A DNA stretch of 64,000 bases from Dacryopinax spathularia (lineage: Eukaryota > Basidiomycota > Dacrymycetes > Dacrymycetales > Dacrymycetaceae). The DNA is taken from contig JBBPFI010000015.1 of the NCBI GenBank assembly GCA_037974965.1, forward strand, positions 531,001 through 595,000, in the 5' to 3' direction. The notes under the pieces are model-generated. The model did no database searches and was not told the DNA's origin. It was given only the letters and a program-made list of their open reading frames with translations. Below, piece after piece: positions 33,420 to 44,576 of the stretch (position 1 is the first letter of the stretch; the number at the start of each line of letters is the position of its first letter). A program made the position numbers and the translations under genes.

Positions 33420-35171
33420 CTTGACAGTAGTTCAAAGCTGGGAGCTGGGTTTGGTGTTCCTGTAAGCTAGGAGTAGTGGAAGGAGGCAGTGGTTGGACGG
33501 TAGTGCGAGTTCGACTCGTCTGGGTTGCGGTTGATACAGCGGTAGCAGATAGTGCGGGATGGGCGAATACAATTGCCCTATTTGATGACGACGACGGCCT
33601 GTGCGGCGAGGAGTATTAAGCGGTCGGAAGGGTTGGAGAATGTACGATGCAAACAGCGTGGTCTCTCTCCTTGGACTGGATCGAGGTCGCTTTATTGGCA
33701 AGGGGGTTTCTGGGATGTTTCAGCGATCGATGCGCTGGGGTGGGTTGCTTGCTAGCAGCGTGCGAGAGGGTGGATTATGAGATGAGCCGAGGGTTTGGGT
33801 GATGAGAGTTGAGATAGAGAAAATAAGAAGAAGTAGAAGGGGATGAGTTGGTGACAGAGAGAGAGAGAGACAAAAGGGAAAAGGAGGATGATGAGGAGGA
33901 GGGGGAGAGTGACAGTGAGTGGGATGGGAAGGAGGAAGGAGAGAGAGAGGGGTTATGAAGCGTGTGGGTGTGTGAGAGGGGCGGGGCGCGGGCGCGGATG
34001 CGCTTCAAATGGAGCCTCACACGCGCCTCGACTCCCCCCTTTTGCCCCCGGACCGACCGACGGGCACAAGGACCCCAGTCACCGCTGACTGAGTGGTACA
34101 GCCACATCCTGCAGGTTAGCAACCGAGAAGCATCGGCTGGAAACCGCGTCGCGCTTCTCACCGCCGGTCAACTGATCCATCGTTCATATCAGTCCACATC
34201 AACATTCTAAACTGTATCAACAGATGTCACAGTCGGTGACAGGACGCAACAATGCTTTCCCAATCCAGTACAGTTGCGATGTAGGTCCCCAAAGTCCGGT
34301 TTGGAATAGGACCGCATTGCATTGCATTGGATGACTGTGCAGCGCCCATGCACCGGGGTCGCGTCATCCAAAATGCGGGAATCAGCGTCGGAGCTCCGTC
34401 CGCGTCTGAGTCGCCGGCGCGTCAGCAGCTTTGCGTATGCTCACTCAACTGGCACTTCATCCTCAGCATCCTGGCCTTATACCATTACCATTACCTCGTT
34501 CGGATAAGAGCCGCGCCGCATAACCAGCGGCGCGCCCGTCAGTATCTCTTTGTCCCTTACCCCTATTACCTGAATCCCGCCGAACAAAGAGGAAAAGGCC
34601 CAGCCCAGCGGGGACGCCAGCTCGGCACCCGCGCGGCATTGAGCTCGATATGGAAGGAGCGTACGTTCGGGCTGGTCGATGCTGGGCTTGGCTAGCCAGC
34701 GAGTCGGGAACGTACCGTGTGCAAAGCTGCGCTTCGTGGATTAGGGGCTGACTGCTGGCGTATTCATCCGTCGATTCTGTGCTGCAGGGCATTGATATTA
34801 TTGTCGACTTACATCCTCTGCTACTGAACCGTCACACCGTGGGAGAAACCGGGTCTAGAACATCAGCGCATCAGCATCAACAACAACATCTTCTGTCCGC
34901 TCAAGGACCCTTTGTCTCCCTAGCAAAACCGATCAGAAGCCCGACGTACTTTCTTGGTCCTGCTTTTTCCATCTGGCTGCGGGTCGCAATCCATCAGCGG
35001 GATCGATAAACCTGGCCGACCCTTGATCCTCCACCATCCTGGTTATCTGATGTGCTGGCGACTGTCGACGTAAGATGGTTGTCTGGAGGACGTCTGATGC
35101 CCCTTCTGGTGAACGACGACGAGCTGCGGAAATCTGCCCTGCGGCGCGTCTAAACCGTCTCCCGGCTGACA
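33420..35171. other. Large intergenic region, about 1.75 kb
   Basis: Divergent promoters of the Gln-rich and P450 genes. Contains a polypurine tract at about 33855-33955 (plus strand: GAGAGA runs, then GGA/GGAG repeats) and a short CATTG repeat near 34315-34330. Open frames here look like low-complexity shadows. No gene supported. Confidence 0.5.
33855..33955. repeat. Polypurine/polypyrimidine tract with (GA)n
   Basis: Nearly pure purine on the plus strand over about 100 bases, including a (GA)7-8 run near 33856-33870. On the minus strand it is a CT-rich leader about 440-540 bases upstream of the Gln-rich gene's start, typical of promoters or 5' UTRs of strongly expressed fungal genes. Confidence 0.7.
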
Positions 35172-37000
35172 ATGTCACTACCCAAGGCTCCGCTCGAGCC
35201 ACATCTCACTCCTCACCTGCCTGATCCTCTCGCCCAGCTGACACACGTGATCTCTTCTGCTTCTTGGCTATCTCTGCTCCTTCTCCTTCTTGTGCTGCTC
35301 GGTTCGGTATGGCTCCTCCTCCCCGCTCGTGCACAAGATGGTAGACCGCCCAAGGTGCCTAGCTACCTTCCTTCGCTGGGTAGCTACTTTGCTATGTGGG
35401 GGGATTTCGATGCGTTCGTTCTCCGTGCTAGGTATGCAATTCCATTTCTTTCAAGAATCTGAATGGATATGTGGAGGTTGGCTCATTGAGTGTAGGAAGA
35501 AATACGGCGACTGCTTTGGCGTTCGTTCCTTGGGCAGGACGATGTACTACATTACCTCTCCTTCCGTACGTCTCAGTCCACTCATCTCCCTCAGTGTCGC
35601 AAAGTACGGCCGTAGCAAATAAGACAGTGAGCTCAATGGGCAACAGATGATTCAAATGATCTATAAATCCCCCTCCGAGTACGCCCTCTCCCCAATGCAG
35701 TTCGAATGGATGGAGAATATCTTCGGGCTCTCAAAGGCCGCAGCGGCTGACGCCAGTGCAGTGGGGCAGGAGATGTTTCCCCTTATTCACAAGTGCGGTT
35801 CTTAGTCATATATATACCTACATACATCCGATACATCGCTGATGAGGTTGATTGGGTAGGGCACTCGCTCCTTCAAACGTCCACGACCTGGCGCAAGCGT
35901 TCGCCGACTCCGCCGCCAGTTCTCTCCGTAAGCTCGCAGACAAGCCACGCGCTTCCCCCGACAGCAAGTCAACGCCCCTCCTCCCGCTGGTGTACAACAC
36001 CGTATTCGACGCCGCCACCCACGCCCTCTTCGGCCCCTCCTTCCCCCCCTCCTCCATCCACACCCCGTTCGAAACATTCGACAACTCCGTCCCCGCGCTC
36101 GCGATGGGTCTCCCCTCCTCGCTCGACCGTCCCTTCACCCGCGCTCGAGAGCAGCTGCTCAGGACCTTCGAGCTGTACCTCCGTAGTCCGCAGGCAGAGG
36201 GAGCGAGCGAGCTGATCAAGGGCGTCGTGGCCGTTGCTAGGGCCCATGAGTGGTCCGAGAGGGATACGGCCGTTTGGCTGCTCGCGCTTCTTTGGCCGTT
36301 GCAGGCCAATTCGCCCTATGCGGTCTATTGGCTGCTGGTGCTGATGCTTCAGACGCCGGATGGGCTCAAACCGCTCGTGCAGGAAATCAATGCTGCTAGG
36401 CAGAAATGGGCGGCCGAGCATCCAGAATTTTCTTCACAGGCTGGCAAGGCGTGGACGGGGGAGGCTGTTACGAAGTTCGCGACCTCGGCCCATCTCCCGC
36501 TGCTCACCTCGACGATCCAGGAGACGCTCCGTTTTGCCACGGGCTCTTTCTCGGTCCGCGCTGTCCAGGTGGAGTCGGTCAAACTGGGGCCTTACGAGCT
36601 AAAGAAAGGCGACCACCTGGTATGCAGCGTGCGCTCGCTTCATCTAGAGGAACAGATCTTCGAGCGTCCGGATATGTTCGACCCTAGGAGGTTCATGGGA
36701 AGGCAGTATAAGCAGCCGTCATATCTTCCGTTCGGAGTGCGTTCCTCACAGCTCCAGAATGTGCGCCAACACCTGCTGATCAGATCTCTAACTTAATTGT
36801 AGGGCGGAATCTCGCAGTGCGAAGGCCGACATCTTGCGCTTGCCCAGATCCGCACGGTTGTCGTCCTCCTGCTGTGTATGGTTGAGATTCGGCTTGCTGA
36901 GAGCGAACAGCAGAAAGTTGGGTTCAGGGAGGGTCAGAGAGGGTTTGGGATGATTAGGCCGAAGGGGGATTTGAGGGTTGTTGTTGTTCCCAGAGCGTAG
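35172..37000 (+). CDS. Cytochrome P450, membrane-anchored
   Basis: A heme mono-oxygenase of about 510 residues in five exons. Residues about 28-52 are a membrane anchor ('WLSLLLLLLVLLGSVWLLLP'), followed by a Pro-containing hinge 'PPKVPSYLPSLGS'. 'RKKYGDCFGVRSLGRTMYYI' is the beta-1 region; the I-helix area reads 'LLALLWPLQANSPYAVYWLL', lacking the usual A/G-Gx-D/E-T-T. The ExxR is 'TIQETLRF' (Glu kept, Arg at +3); the heme loop 'PFGGGISQCEGRHLA' crosses the last intron and supplies the thiolate Cys. The ANSP-for-GxDT change and overall layout resemble the CYP7/CYP8-like class, whose members are 7-alpha hydroxylases or isomerases. The substrate is unknown. Confidence 0.88.
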
Positions 37001-37370
37001 TTCTGTGATCGACTTCGTTATGGATCTTAGGTTGAGCACATCATACATTGTTATCTTACTGGGGAACTAGATCTAGAGCATGCCTACACGGAAGCGACAG
37101 CGCTCTGAGGACCGCCCCTCGCTCGTTGGGACTGAGAAACTCGCGAAAACCGAGTGAGCAGATGGCCCCGGTGGCTTGAGCATCAGGGGCGCGATCGTAG
37201 GCGCACCCCTCACGTTCGACATGCAGGGGCTGTCAAAGATCTTGTACATGACAGGTCGTCGCGATCGGAAGGTACCCGTCCAACACCCGAGCCAGCTGGC
37301 CGGCTATCGTTGACAACGGCGGTCGGGCTAACTTCCCAAGAGAATTCTGCGCTGTGATTCTCCGCCGTCC
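37001..37370. other. Convergent intergenic region
   Basis: 370 bases between the stop codons of the P450 and APC11 genes. No gene or repeat seen. Confidence 0.45.
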
Positions 37371-37788
37371 TCAACGGTCTACTTTTCGCTCGGCGGTGAC
37401 TGGACACCACCATCAGCTGCAATCGAGACTGGAGCAGGACACAGCACGTACCCCAGGGTCTGCGATCCATCGGGCATTGCTGCTTACTGCTAGCAGTATT
37501 GAGCCATTTGAGCAGACAATGCATATGGAATACATGGGTGCATTCTCCCCATACTATCATCAATTCAGCACATGCAGCACACAATGCAGTTGAAATCAGT
37601 GACGCACTCAGCGGACAGTCATCACCCGGCATCTTGCACGTCGGGCAGCAGCCCTCGAACGGCACGCGACAGATACCGCATACGTCGTCCTCGGCCTCTT
37701 CGTCTGCATTCGCATCTTGCTCTGCTGACGTGCCTGTGTCCCACTTCCAGTAGGCAACAGCGTGCCACTGCTTGACAGTGACTTTCAT
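37371..37788 (-). CDS. APC11: Anaphase-promoting complex subunit 11 (RING-H2)
   Basis: Catalytic RING subunit of the anaphase-promoting complex, which recruits the E2 for ubiquitylation of cyclins and securin. Three exons (37608-37788, 37452-37553, 37371-37399) give 103 residues, near the 84 of human APC11. 'MKVTVKQWHAVAYWKWDTG' is the typical start; Zn ligands lie in 'DVCGICRVPFEGCCPTCKMP', 'GDDCPLIWGECTHVFHMHCL' and 'QQCPMDRRPW', giving the long insert between the first two Cys pairs typical of APC11. The C-terminus is VTAERKVDR. A 15-residue acidic insert follows WDTG. A longer open frame continues 5' to 38145 but the APC11 start matches the family, so I used it. Head-to-head with COX8. 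Confidence 0.93.
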
Positions 37789-37986
37789 AATGATGTCGTC
37801 CACTGCTGATGAGTGCGGCGGCGGGACGCGACACAACTCACAGCGCGTTGACCGCTCATCGGATAAACTACCCCGGAGCCGAGCAATCAGTGGCGTCGCC
37901 ATTTCGAGGTCCGCTTCCGCCCAAGTCTGTGCATCATACCCGCTCTCATCCACCATCCCGCAACGACCACCCAGAAGTGAACGACC

Positions 37987-38375
37987 ATGATCGCTCGCGC
38001 TGCTCTCCGTCCCGTCGCTGCTCGCGCACTTGCCCGCAAGCCTGTGCTGGCGCGTGGCGCGCACATCGAGAACACGGTGTACAACGTGAGTTGAAGCGTC
38101 CTCGGGCAAGAGCGCGCAAGGGGCTGACACTGCGTTACAGAACATGCCGTTCGACTACAGGAACAAGACCACCTTCGCCATCAAGATGGTCCTCTTCCTC
38201 GGCACCGGGTGAGTAGGCTGATGAATCCTGGGGAGTTGACGTGCTTATGCGCGCTCAATTAGCTTCTCGCTTCCCTTCATCGCTGCGGCCTACCAGCTGT
38301 GAGTGCCGTTGCTTTGGCATGATCGTCCAACACTCATACGTTTCTAGGCGCAAGTCCGGCGGCTCCACCGCCTAA
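37987..38375 (+). CDS. COX8: Cytochrome c oxidase subunit 8 (COX7C family)
   Basis: Small single-helix subunit of mitochondrial complex IV. Four short exons (37987-38085, 38141-38208, 38263-38298, 38348-38375) give 76 residues. Residues about 1-25 are an Arg/Ala-rich presequence ('MIARAALRPVAARALARKPV'). The mature part matches the COX7C/Cox8 family: 'HIENTVYNNMPFDYRNKTTF' then the membrane segment 'AIKMVLFLGTGFSLPFIAAA' and a basic tail 'YQLRKSGG'. The stretch NxPFxxxNKxxFA and the helix ending in (A/P)F..xxxQLRK are diagnostic. The start lies 198 bases from that of APC11 on the opposite strand. Confidence 0.92.
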
Positions 38376-38531
38376 TCAATCGATGGGCGAAAACGCGAGC
38401 GATTGGAGAAGGATATTATTACAATTGTGCATATAGTAGGAGAGCCTCAACAAATGCGGATATCTTAAATCTCTGCGTTCGGTCACCCCCAGCATGGGTA
38501 TCAATGGTTACTGCGCCTATATCTCGATAGA

Positions 38532-41500
38532 TCACTCTTCTTGGTGGTCGCGCTCCTCCGCGACAACGGCCTTCTCGCTTTTGTGCGTCTTGGGCTTGGG
38601 GCAATCGCAGAGCTTGTCGAGCAAGCCAGGCTCGGCTTTGAGTCTCGCCAAGGCTAAGCTGGCTACTTTACGGCTTGCTGCCGCTTGTGAACCCGCAATC
38701 GCGCTGGCCAGCACCTGGCGGTGTACTTTAACTGAAGAGGGGCCAACATGAGTTTTGATGCGTCGGGTGAAGCTTGAGAGAACGTACTATCGACCTGCAC
38801 CTCCGTCAACAGCTTCGTCTCCGCCTTCGACTTGATCGTCTCCCATCGCCGACAATGTCGTGCCTGCAACGCCTCATGCAGCAACTTCGTCGGATGTTGC
38901 GCGAGCGTATTCGGTGAGACGCGTCGCAAAAAGAAGGGCTTGATAAGCCGATCATAGACAGATTCGTATCCCGTTGGATCGAAGGAATCCGACAGGTAGA
39001 TTGCACCCAGCAGCGACTCGATTATGTCTGATAGCACTTTTGGTGGTTCCAAGCCGACCCAGTATTCTCCTGACATCTGGCCGGCCGAGGCTGCGGCCAC
39101 CTCGTGCTCGACCTTGGCTTTCGCGAGTTCCTTGACGTAGGTCGATACTGCCGCGCTGAGATGTCTGGATTCGTGAATGATGTAATTGTGCAAGCCAAGT
39201 TCTACACAGAGCGCTGCCAGAGCTGCATTGGAGACCATGGCACCCTAGATCGCCGTTAGAGACGTGACAGCAGCAGCATGCAAGACTTCCCCACCTTCAG
39301 CACGGTCAGTGAGCCTTCGCTCAGCTCACCCCAGCGAGTGAATACCATACGGACGGTCACTGGGGGCACTTGTTAGAACTGCGCTTGTATCATGTGATGC
39401 AACATACAGAATTCAATGATCGCATCTCCGATGAACTCCAGTCGGTCGTAGCCCGGCAGCTCGCTGGTCGATCCTGAGGGATGAGTCTGAACATCATGTT
39501 AACTTGTTTCGCGGTCGGAATCTACGTCAAACGTACCAAAGCCTGCGCAGCGAGGAACGGGATCTTGAACTTATGCCCAAGGATCGCTTCCACAGCACGA
39601 ACATTCGCATAGTAACGATGCTCCAGCACAACACCTTCTCCAAAGAATTGGGGCGCATTTTGTCGGAGGAAGTCCCACGAGCCCATCAGGCCCATCGGCA
39701 GGCCGAGGACGTGACAGACGTGCAAGGCCGTTTCGCGCTGCCCCGTGAGCCAGCCTGCGCCTACGAGCGCTTCGGCGACGTCGGCGATGCATTTATCGCC
39801 TAATTCTTGGTGTTGTTGCTCTCGCAATGCGGTAAGCTCTTGCTCCGTAAAGGCCATGGGATCTTCGGGCGTATTCGAGGTCGACATCTTGGAAACCAGC
39901 AGAGAGCTTTGCGCTTCGACTTGGGTAGCAGAAGGCGCGGCAGTGAGAACTGCCTCTTCCACGGCAGACTCGCCGGTTTGAAATAGCTCTTCCGGCCTCA
40001 GAGCCCGCTCCATGCCAGGACGATAGAGACGAAAGTTAGGAGGCCACCATTGTCGTGGAAAATGCTTTCGAGCTTGAATATACGGTGGTAACGTGCCCAG
40101 CCGAATGGAGTGGAAGTTGAGGGCCAAGTTGCTCACTATTCTCTGTCGCATCTCGTGCATGCTGCTCTCGCTAGCCGTTGGGTGCGTTACGAAGAGAAAG
40201 ATTGAAGCCGAGTACTTCAGGAATGCATCACCTTCGGACTATGAGCGTACGCCCCCACTGATTGAAGGCGGCTTACCCAATAGCTCGAGACGCTGATAGT
40301 CATAATCTGCGCCGGCGGCGGGCGAGGTGAGAGCTTGCAGCACGAGTCCTTCGTTTACGCGATTATTGAGCTCCACTCTGTTGTATTCTTGCGCTAAGAG
40401 GAGTTCATCGATGCGAGCCATTATCGAAGGAAGCGTCATAGCGGTGCAGTAGGAGCTGTATCAATATGAGTGGATGAGGTGAAAGAACAGATCCAGCGAT
40501 GCATACCTGAGGGATAAACAGTACTTGACACATATCTCAGGAATTAGATCTTCTCAGAGGTCAGCTACGGGCTTGATATCGGAAAAGAGTCTTACATTTG
40601 GCGGGAAGCTTGCGAGACGGTGACAAGGATTCGCATGACGGCGAGAGTCGATTCAAAGGACTGGGCGCCTTCCTAACTTCCAGAAGGGGCTGGCTCTCGT
40701 CCTCGATTCCTTGAAAGCCTCGCAACTGTGCCCGACAAAAGTCCAGAATGCTGTCATAAGCCATTTCGCGCTGTATAGTGTGAGACAAGAAAACCCGAGC
40801 TACCAAAAGCACTCACGGAGCCATCATCAGGTTTAGAGAGCGGATTTAGGTCGCGGCGCACGCGCAGCACTTCATACTTCCGGGTGAACTCCGTCGCTAT
40901 GTCCTGAACGATACTATCCGCGACTTCTTGTTCCAAATTGTTTCGATTCAGACGGAAATAGGCTGTTTCACTAGCTCCGTTCTCCACCTCTTCCCAATCT
41001 ACATGTTCATCGATATTCGTTTCCGCCGAACTTTGGTTGTGAGCCACCCCTGGTAGCTGGCTTTCTAGCTTGAGTGGGAGAAAGTAGTATACGATTTGAT
41101 CTTGGGGGCACACGTATTTCTTGCTGGTAGAGCATCGGACAAGGCGAGTCGTGAAACGAGTGATAGCAGTCATGCGGTCCGGGGGCACCTGGAAGGGTGC
41201 GCAAGGAACGAGCTGTACTGTGATCGAGGCCGCCACTTCTTGACTAGCGCTTTCGTTAAGCTCAGGAAAGAAGAGCTCGAAGCTTGGTAGACTCGGTAGG
41301 CGGAGTCGAGTGAGCAGACACATCGTCCGATAGGAAGTCGGCAGTGCGTTGCTGCCAAGATGGAACTGGATGGCAACTGGGTACAGAATGCTGGAGGGAA
41401 GAGACAAGCTGGCTGTCCAGACCGACGGCGTCTTACGCGTGTATATCTTGGATCCCCGAGCCTTCTTCTTTCGTTCTTTCGCCAGCCTGCTCTCTTCAGC

Positions 41501-44133
41501 GAATCCAGCTTCGTTGTCCAGAACGGAGGTTGGTTTGGCCTTGGTAAGAGTCTTCAGTTTCTTCTTTGCCTGAGCAACTAGCTGGCCAAGTAAGTCTCGT
41601 CGTTGCAGCTCCTCGCAGGCTAGGTAAGAAGCTTGCCGACGAGCCGTGGCTTTCGAAGGACATGGTTCGCTCGTCACGTCGTTCAGGTCGGCGCTTGGAG
41701 GAAAATGAATGGTGCAGATGAACAGCCGATCATTGCCATTGGGTGAACGATACTCCACTTTCAAAGGGATAGAAGCCTTCTCCTGGATCGAGACATACCG
41801 TGTAAGAACCTGCGGCGCGTCTTCCGGATAGATACGGGAGTTTGTCTCTGGGATTTTTATGCAGGGCCGATCGTCGCGATCGTCATCACTGTCGGCAGTC
41901 TCATCCGCACCCCGGGAAGAATGAGGGCTGAACACGCTGGCAGCTCTACGCTGTGATGGTCGAGGAGCTGTGATTTTGACCTTTTTCTCCTTTCCCTTCT
42001 CCGCCAAAACCAGGAATATCTTGGCTGATTTCCGAGCGGGAGATTGTTGCTACGGGAGGATTCAGATGCAGTATTTATGAAACGGAGAGGTAGACTCACA
42101 AGCTCCGTGGCTGGCTGACCCTCTGTTGCATCAAATTGTATGGCGATACTGCACCTATCAACTTCAAGGTCATACCCCACACCGGTCATGATCAGTAGGT
42201 TGACTGTGCCATCCTGAAAACGCGTGGCCGCTTGATGTTTGCTCAGATGATCCGCATGTGGGTCAAGGACAGCCAATCCAACTCCGATGAGTGACGCAGC
42301 CTTGACATTCGGAAGCACTTGAGGATTCTTGTTTAGAAAGTCCGTCAAGGCTGTGGCCGTTGTTCGCTTGTTCACTGACATGTCATGAGCATTCAGCCTC
42401 AAATCCCTTCCGGCGACAGGCTCACCAAAGATGACGCCCCGGAAGTTCTTTTCTTTGGCAACAATCCCTTGTAGAACATTGATCAGGGTTATCAACTTTG
42501 GAGTGACGTTACAATTTGGGTTCTTAGGATCCAGCACTAGCTGCGGGAACTCGTAAGCCCGGACCAGGCGGACCAGCTCGGAACGCATTTCTTCTACTTT
42601 TGAGAAGCTGGCGGCCAGGCTCTTCTCTTTCACCATTGCGTTTCTCCGCATCTCCTGCGTTATCGCGACTCGTTGCCAGAAGATGTCGGCAGCATAGGGT
42701 CCTAGTTCGGTCAATCTGATCTTCCGTTCAGCAGTAGTCGAAATAGGGACAAACTCGACTGACAGGAACTCCGAACTTCGGAAGGCTTTCTTGAAGACCA
42801 GCTCTTCCGGATCCAAGGCATGTAGACTCTGGTGGAGAGAGCTAGGTTTATTCGTCTTGAATGGACTAGGGTCATACGGAAGCAAGAGTTGCATGTTCTT
42901 GTTGACCTTGTTGCGAACCTCGTCGCTGACACCCCAAACGCGGCCTTTAACGAGTTCTTCAATCATTTGTACCTCGCTGGAGAAGTTGGCCGGGTCAGCG
43001 AAAGGCTTCATAGTAAGACCTAGGATATTCGGCCTTTGCTCAGCAGTGATGTCCCTCAGATGTTTTAGGAAGATGTCTCTATAGGCGTCGCAAGCCACCG
43101 CCAAGTCAATCTTGTCCACGACGACCAGGCAGAAGTCGCTCATGAGAAGCAGACCATCAGAGAGTGCCTGTAAGAAGGCATCGGCAGCGCAGAGTATGAC
43201 TTCGTTTGGCATGAGAGCATTCCAAGTATCGGCAGGATCTTTCCTGTCCGAAGGAAGTGCGTCCAGGATACCGACTTGGGCCTTGCAATGAGTTGCAAGG
43301 ACATCGGTCCAACCAAGGAGTCGATCAAGAGAGCTGTGATGACTTGGTGAGCACATCGGCAGCACATACAGGAGAGCGACGAACCCAGGCGGAATTATGA
43401 ATAAGCAAGGTCGCCTCGTAATTATGCTATCTTCGCGCCTATTCTGCAAGTGTATGAAGGCATTCATGAATAGTACTGGCATCTCATCGAAGTCTGGAGA
43501 AACCAGGTCATGCTTCCTTTTGGTAGTTCCGCTGAATGTATTCGTACCCTTTTTCATCACCACAATTACTGTATTGGTGTAAGAAGATGGGATAAGAGCA
43601 AGAAGTTCGTACGTACGATTCTGCCGCATGGCGGCGGCTATGATTGGCTGCTGTTCTTCTGGGATAGGCGAGATCTCGCCTTCCTCCAGGTCCAGATCGA
43701 AAAATGGTAGATCCGCCCTGTTGCCCTTGATCGTACCGCCAGAGTGATTTGATAGTGCTCGAGGGGAGGGTTCCTCTGCACCTTGTGCGACAGCTGTGGT
43801 GCGCGGTTTCTTGCTCGGTCGGACGGAAGCATGAGCAGCCCCTATAGACTTCGTAGCAGTGGAAGACGGTGACCGCGATTGATCATCGTCCTGGTGCGCT
43901 CGCTTCATAGGTAAGACAGAACTAGCAGGAGAGTTGATCGAGTGTCCAGCAGCAGAGTTCGAGGACGATGAAGGCATGAATGGGATGTCAGGTCGCCCAG
44001 GTGTTACGTAGCCAGCATCCAGTCCGCTCGAGTTCCTCAGCTCGTCGTCGTACTCGGAAGAGGAAGAAGTAGCGGCACGCCGACGATGTGAGAAGGGTAC
44101 AGAAGGCGGAGAAGCATCGTGCGAGGCACCCAT
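38532..44133 (-). CDS. Dicer-like ribonuclease III with degenerate helicase region
   Basis: RNA-silencing nuclease of the Dicer family, about 1,650-1,700 residues in nine or so exons. The Ser/Pro-rich head (about 170 residues) is followed by a helicase-like region (about 42100-43620). Motif order is kept but key residues are not: the Walker A place reads 'LLALIPSSYTNTVIVVMKKG' without GxGKT; the DECH box reads 'FCLVVVDKIDLAV'; 'NILGLTMKP' replaces LGLTASP; across the intron at about 42050-42100 the QxxGRxxR box reads QQSPARK. The Dicer dimerisation domain follows ('FICTIHFPPSADLND' to 'ASYLACEELQRRDLL'). RNase IIIa is 'YQRLELLGDAFLK' (about 40208-40290) with 'CIADVAEALVGAG'; RNase IIIb is 'YDRLEFIGDAIIEF' (about 39412-39454) with 'LSDIIESLLGAIYLSD'. 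Both keep the metal-binding E..D and D..E residues. PAZ and a C-terminal dsRBD are not recognisable. Small central exons (40440-40760) are approximate. Confidence 0.88.
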
Positions 44134-44576
44134 AGCACGCTGACTGGTCAGCCTGGACAGATTCTCTGCTTCCTCACGCCCAATTTATCCAGGGTCTACA
44201 AATCCGTATAAGCGCACGTAAGTCTAGTGCAGCTTCCACGGAGTATCCCCTGAACAATGGCAAGAAGAGGCGAGGGCGGCCATAAAGCGGTCAGACAAGC
44301 AGAAGCGACAGGAGCAGAGAACTGTGAAACTGCCAGCGCACTTACTGCACAAAATCAGGGAAGGTGGCGCGGCATTACTCTGTCACGTGATAACCTTGGG
44401 AAGCCCGGCGACCACAGCGGCCGGGATTGTCGCGACCGTTCTCGACCGACATCATTGTCCCTCTTGGCCGCTGTGTGCCGGCGTCTCGCCGCAGCACAAA
44501 ACACTCAAGTCGCCCTTATGAGCACCTGAGGACAAGTACAGTTGACATCTCTGTCTGTATACTTGCGATCTTATGA
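44134..44576. other. Divergent promoter region, Dicer and conserved unknown
   Basis: 443 bases between divergent starts. No repeat or gene seen. Confidence 0.4.

Noticed and set aside
33775-34161. 128-codon minus-strand frame with long Ser/Leu runs
   Set aside because: Produced by the polypurine tract; no independent coding signal.
37210-38145. 311-codon minus-strand frame covering APC11
   Set aside because: It reads through two introns, starts inside COX8 and ends out of the APC11 frame; the three-exon APC11 model fits the family much better.
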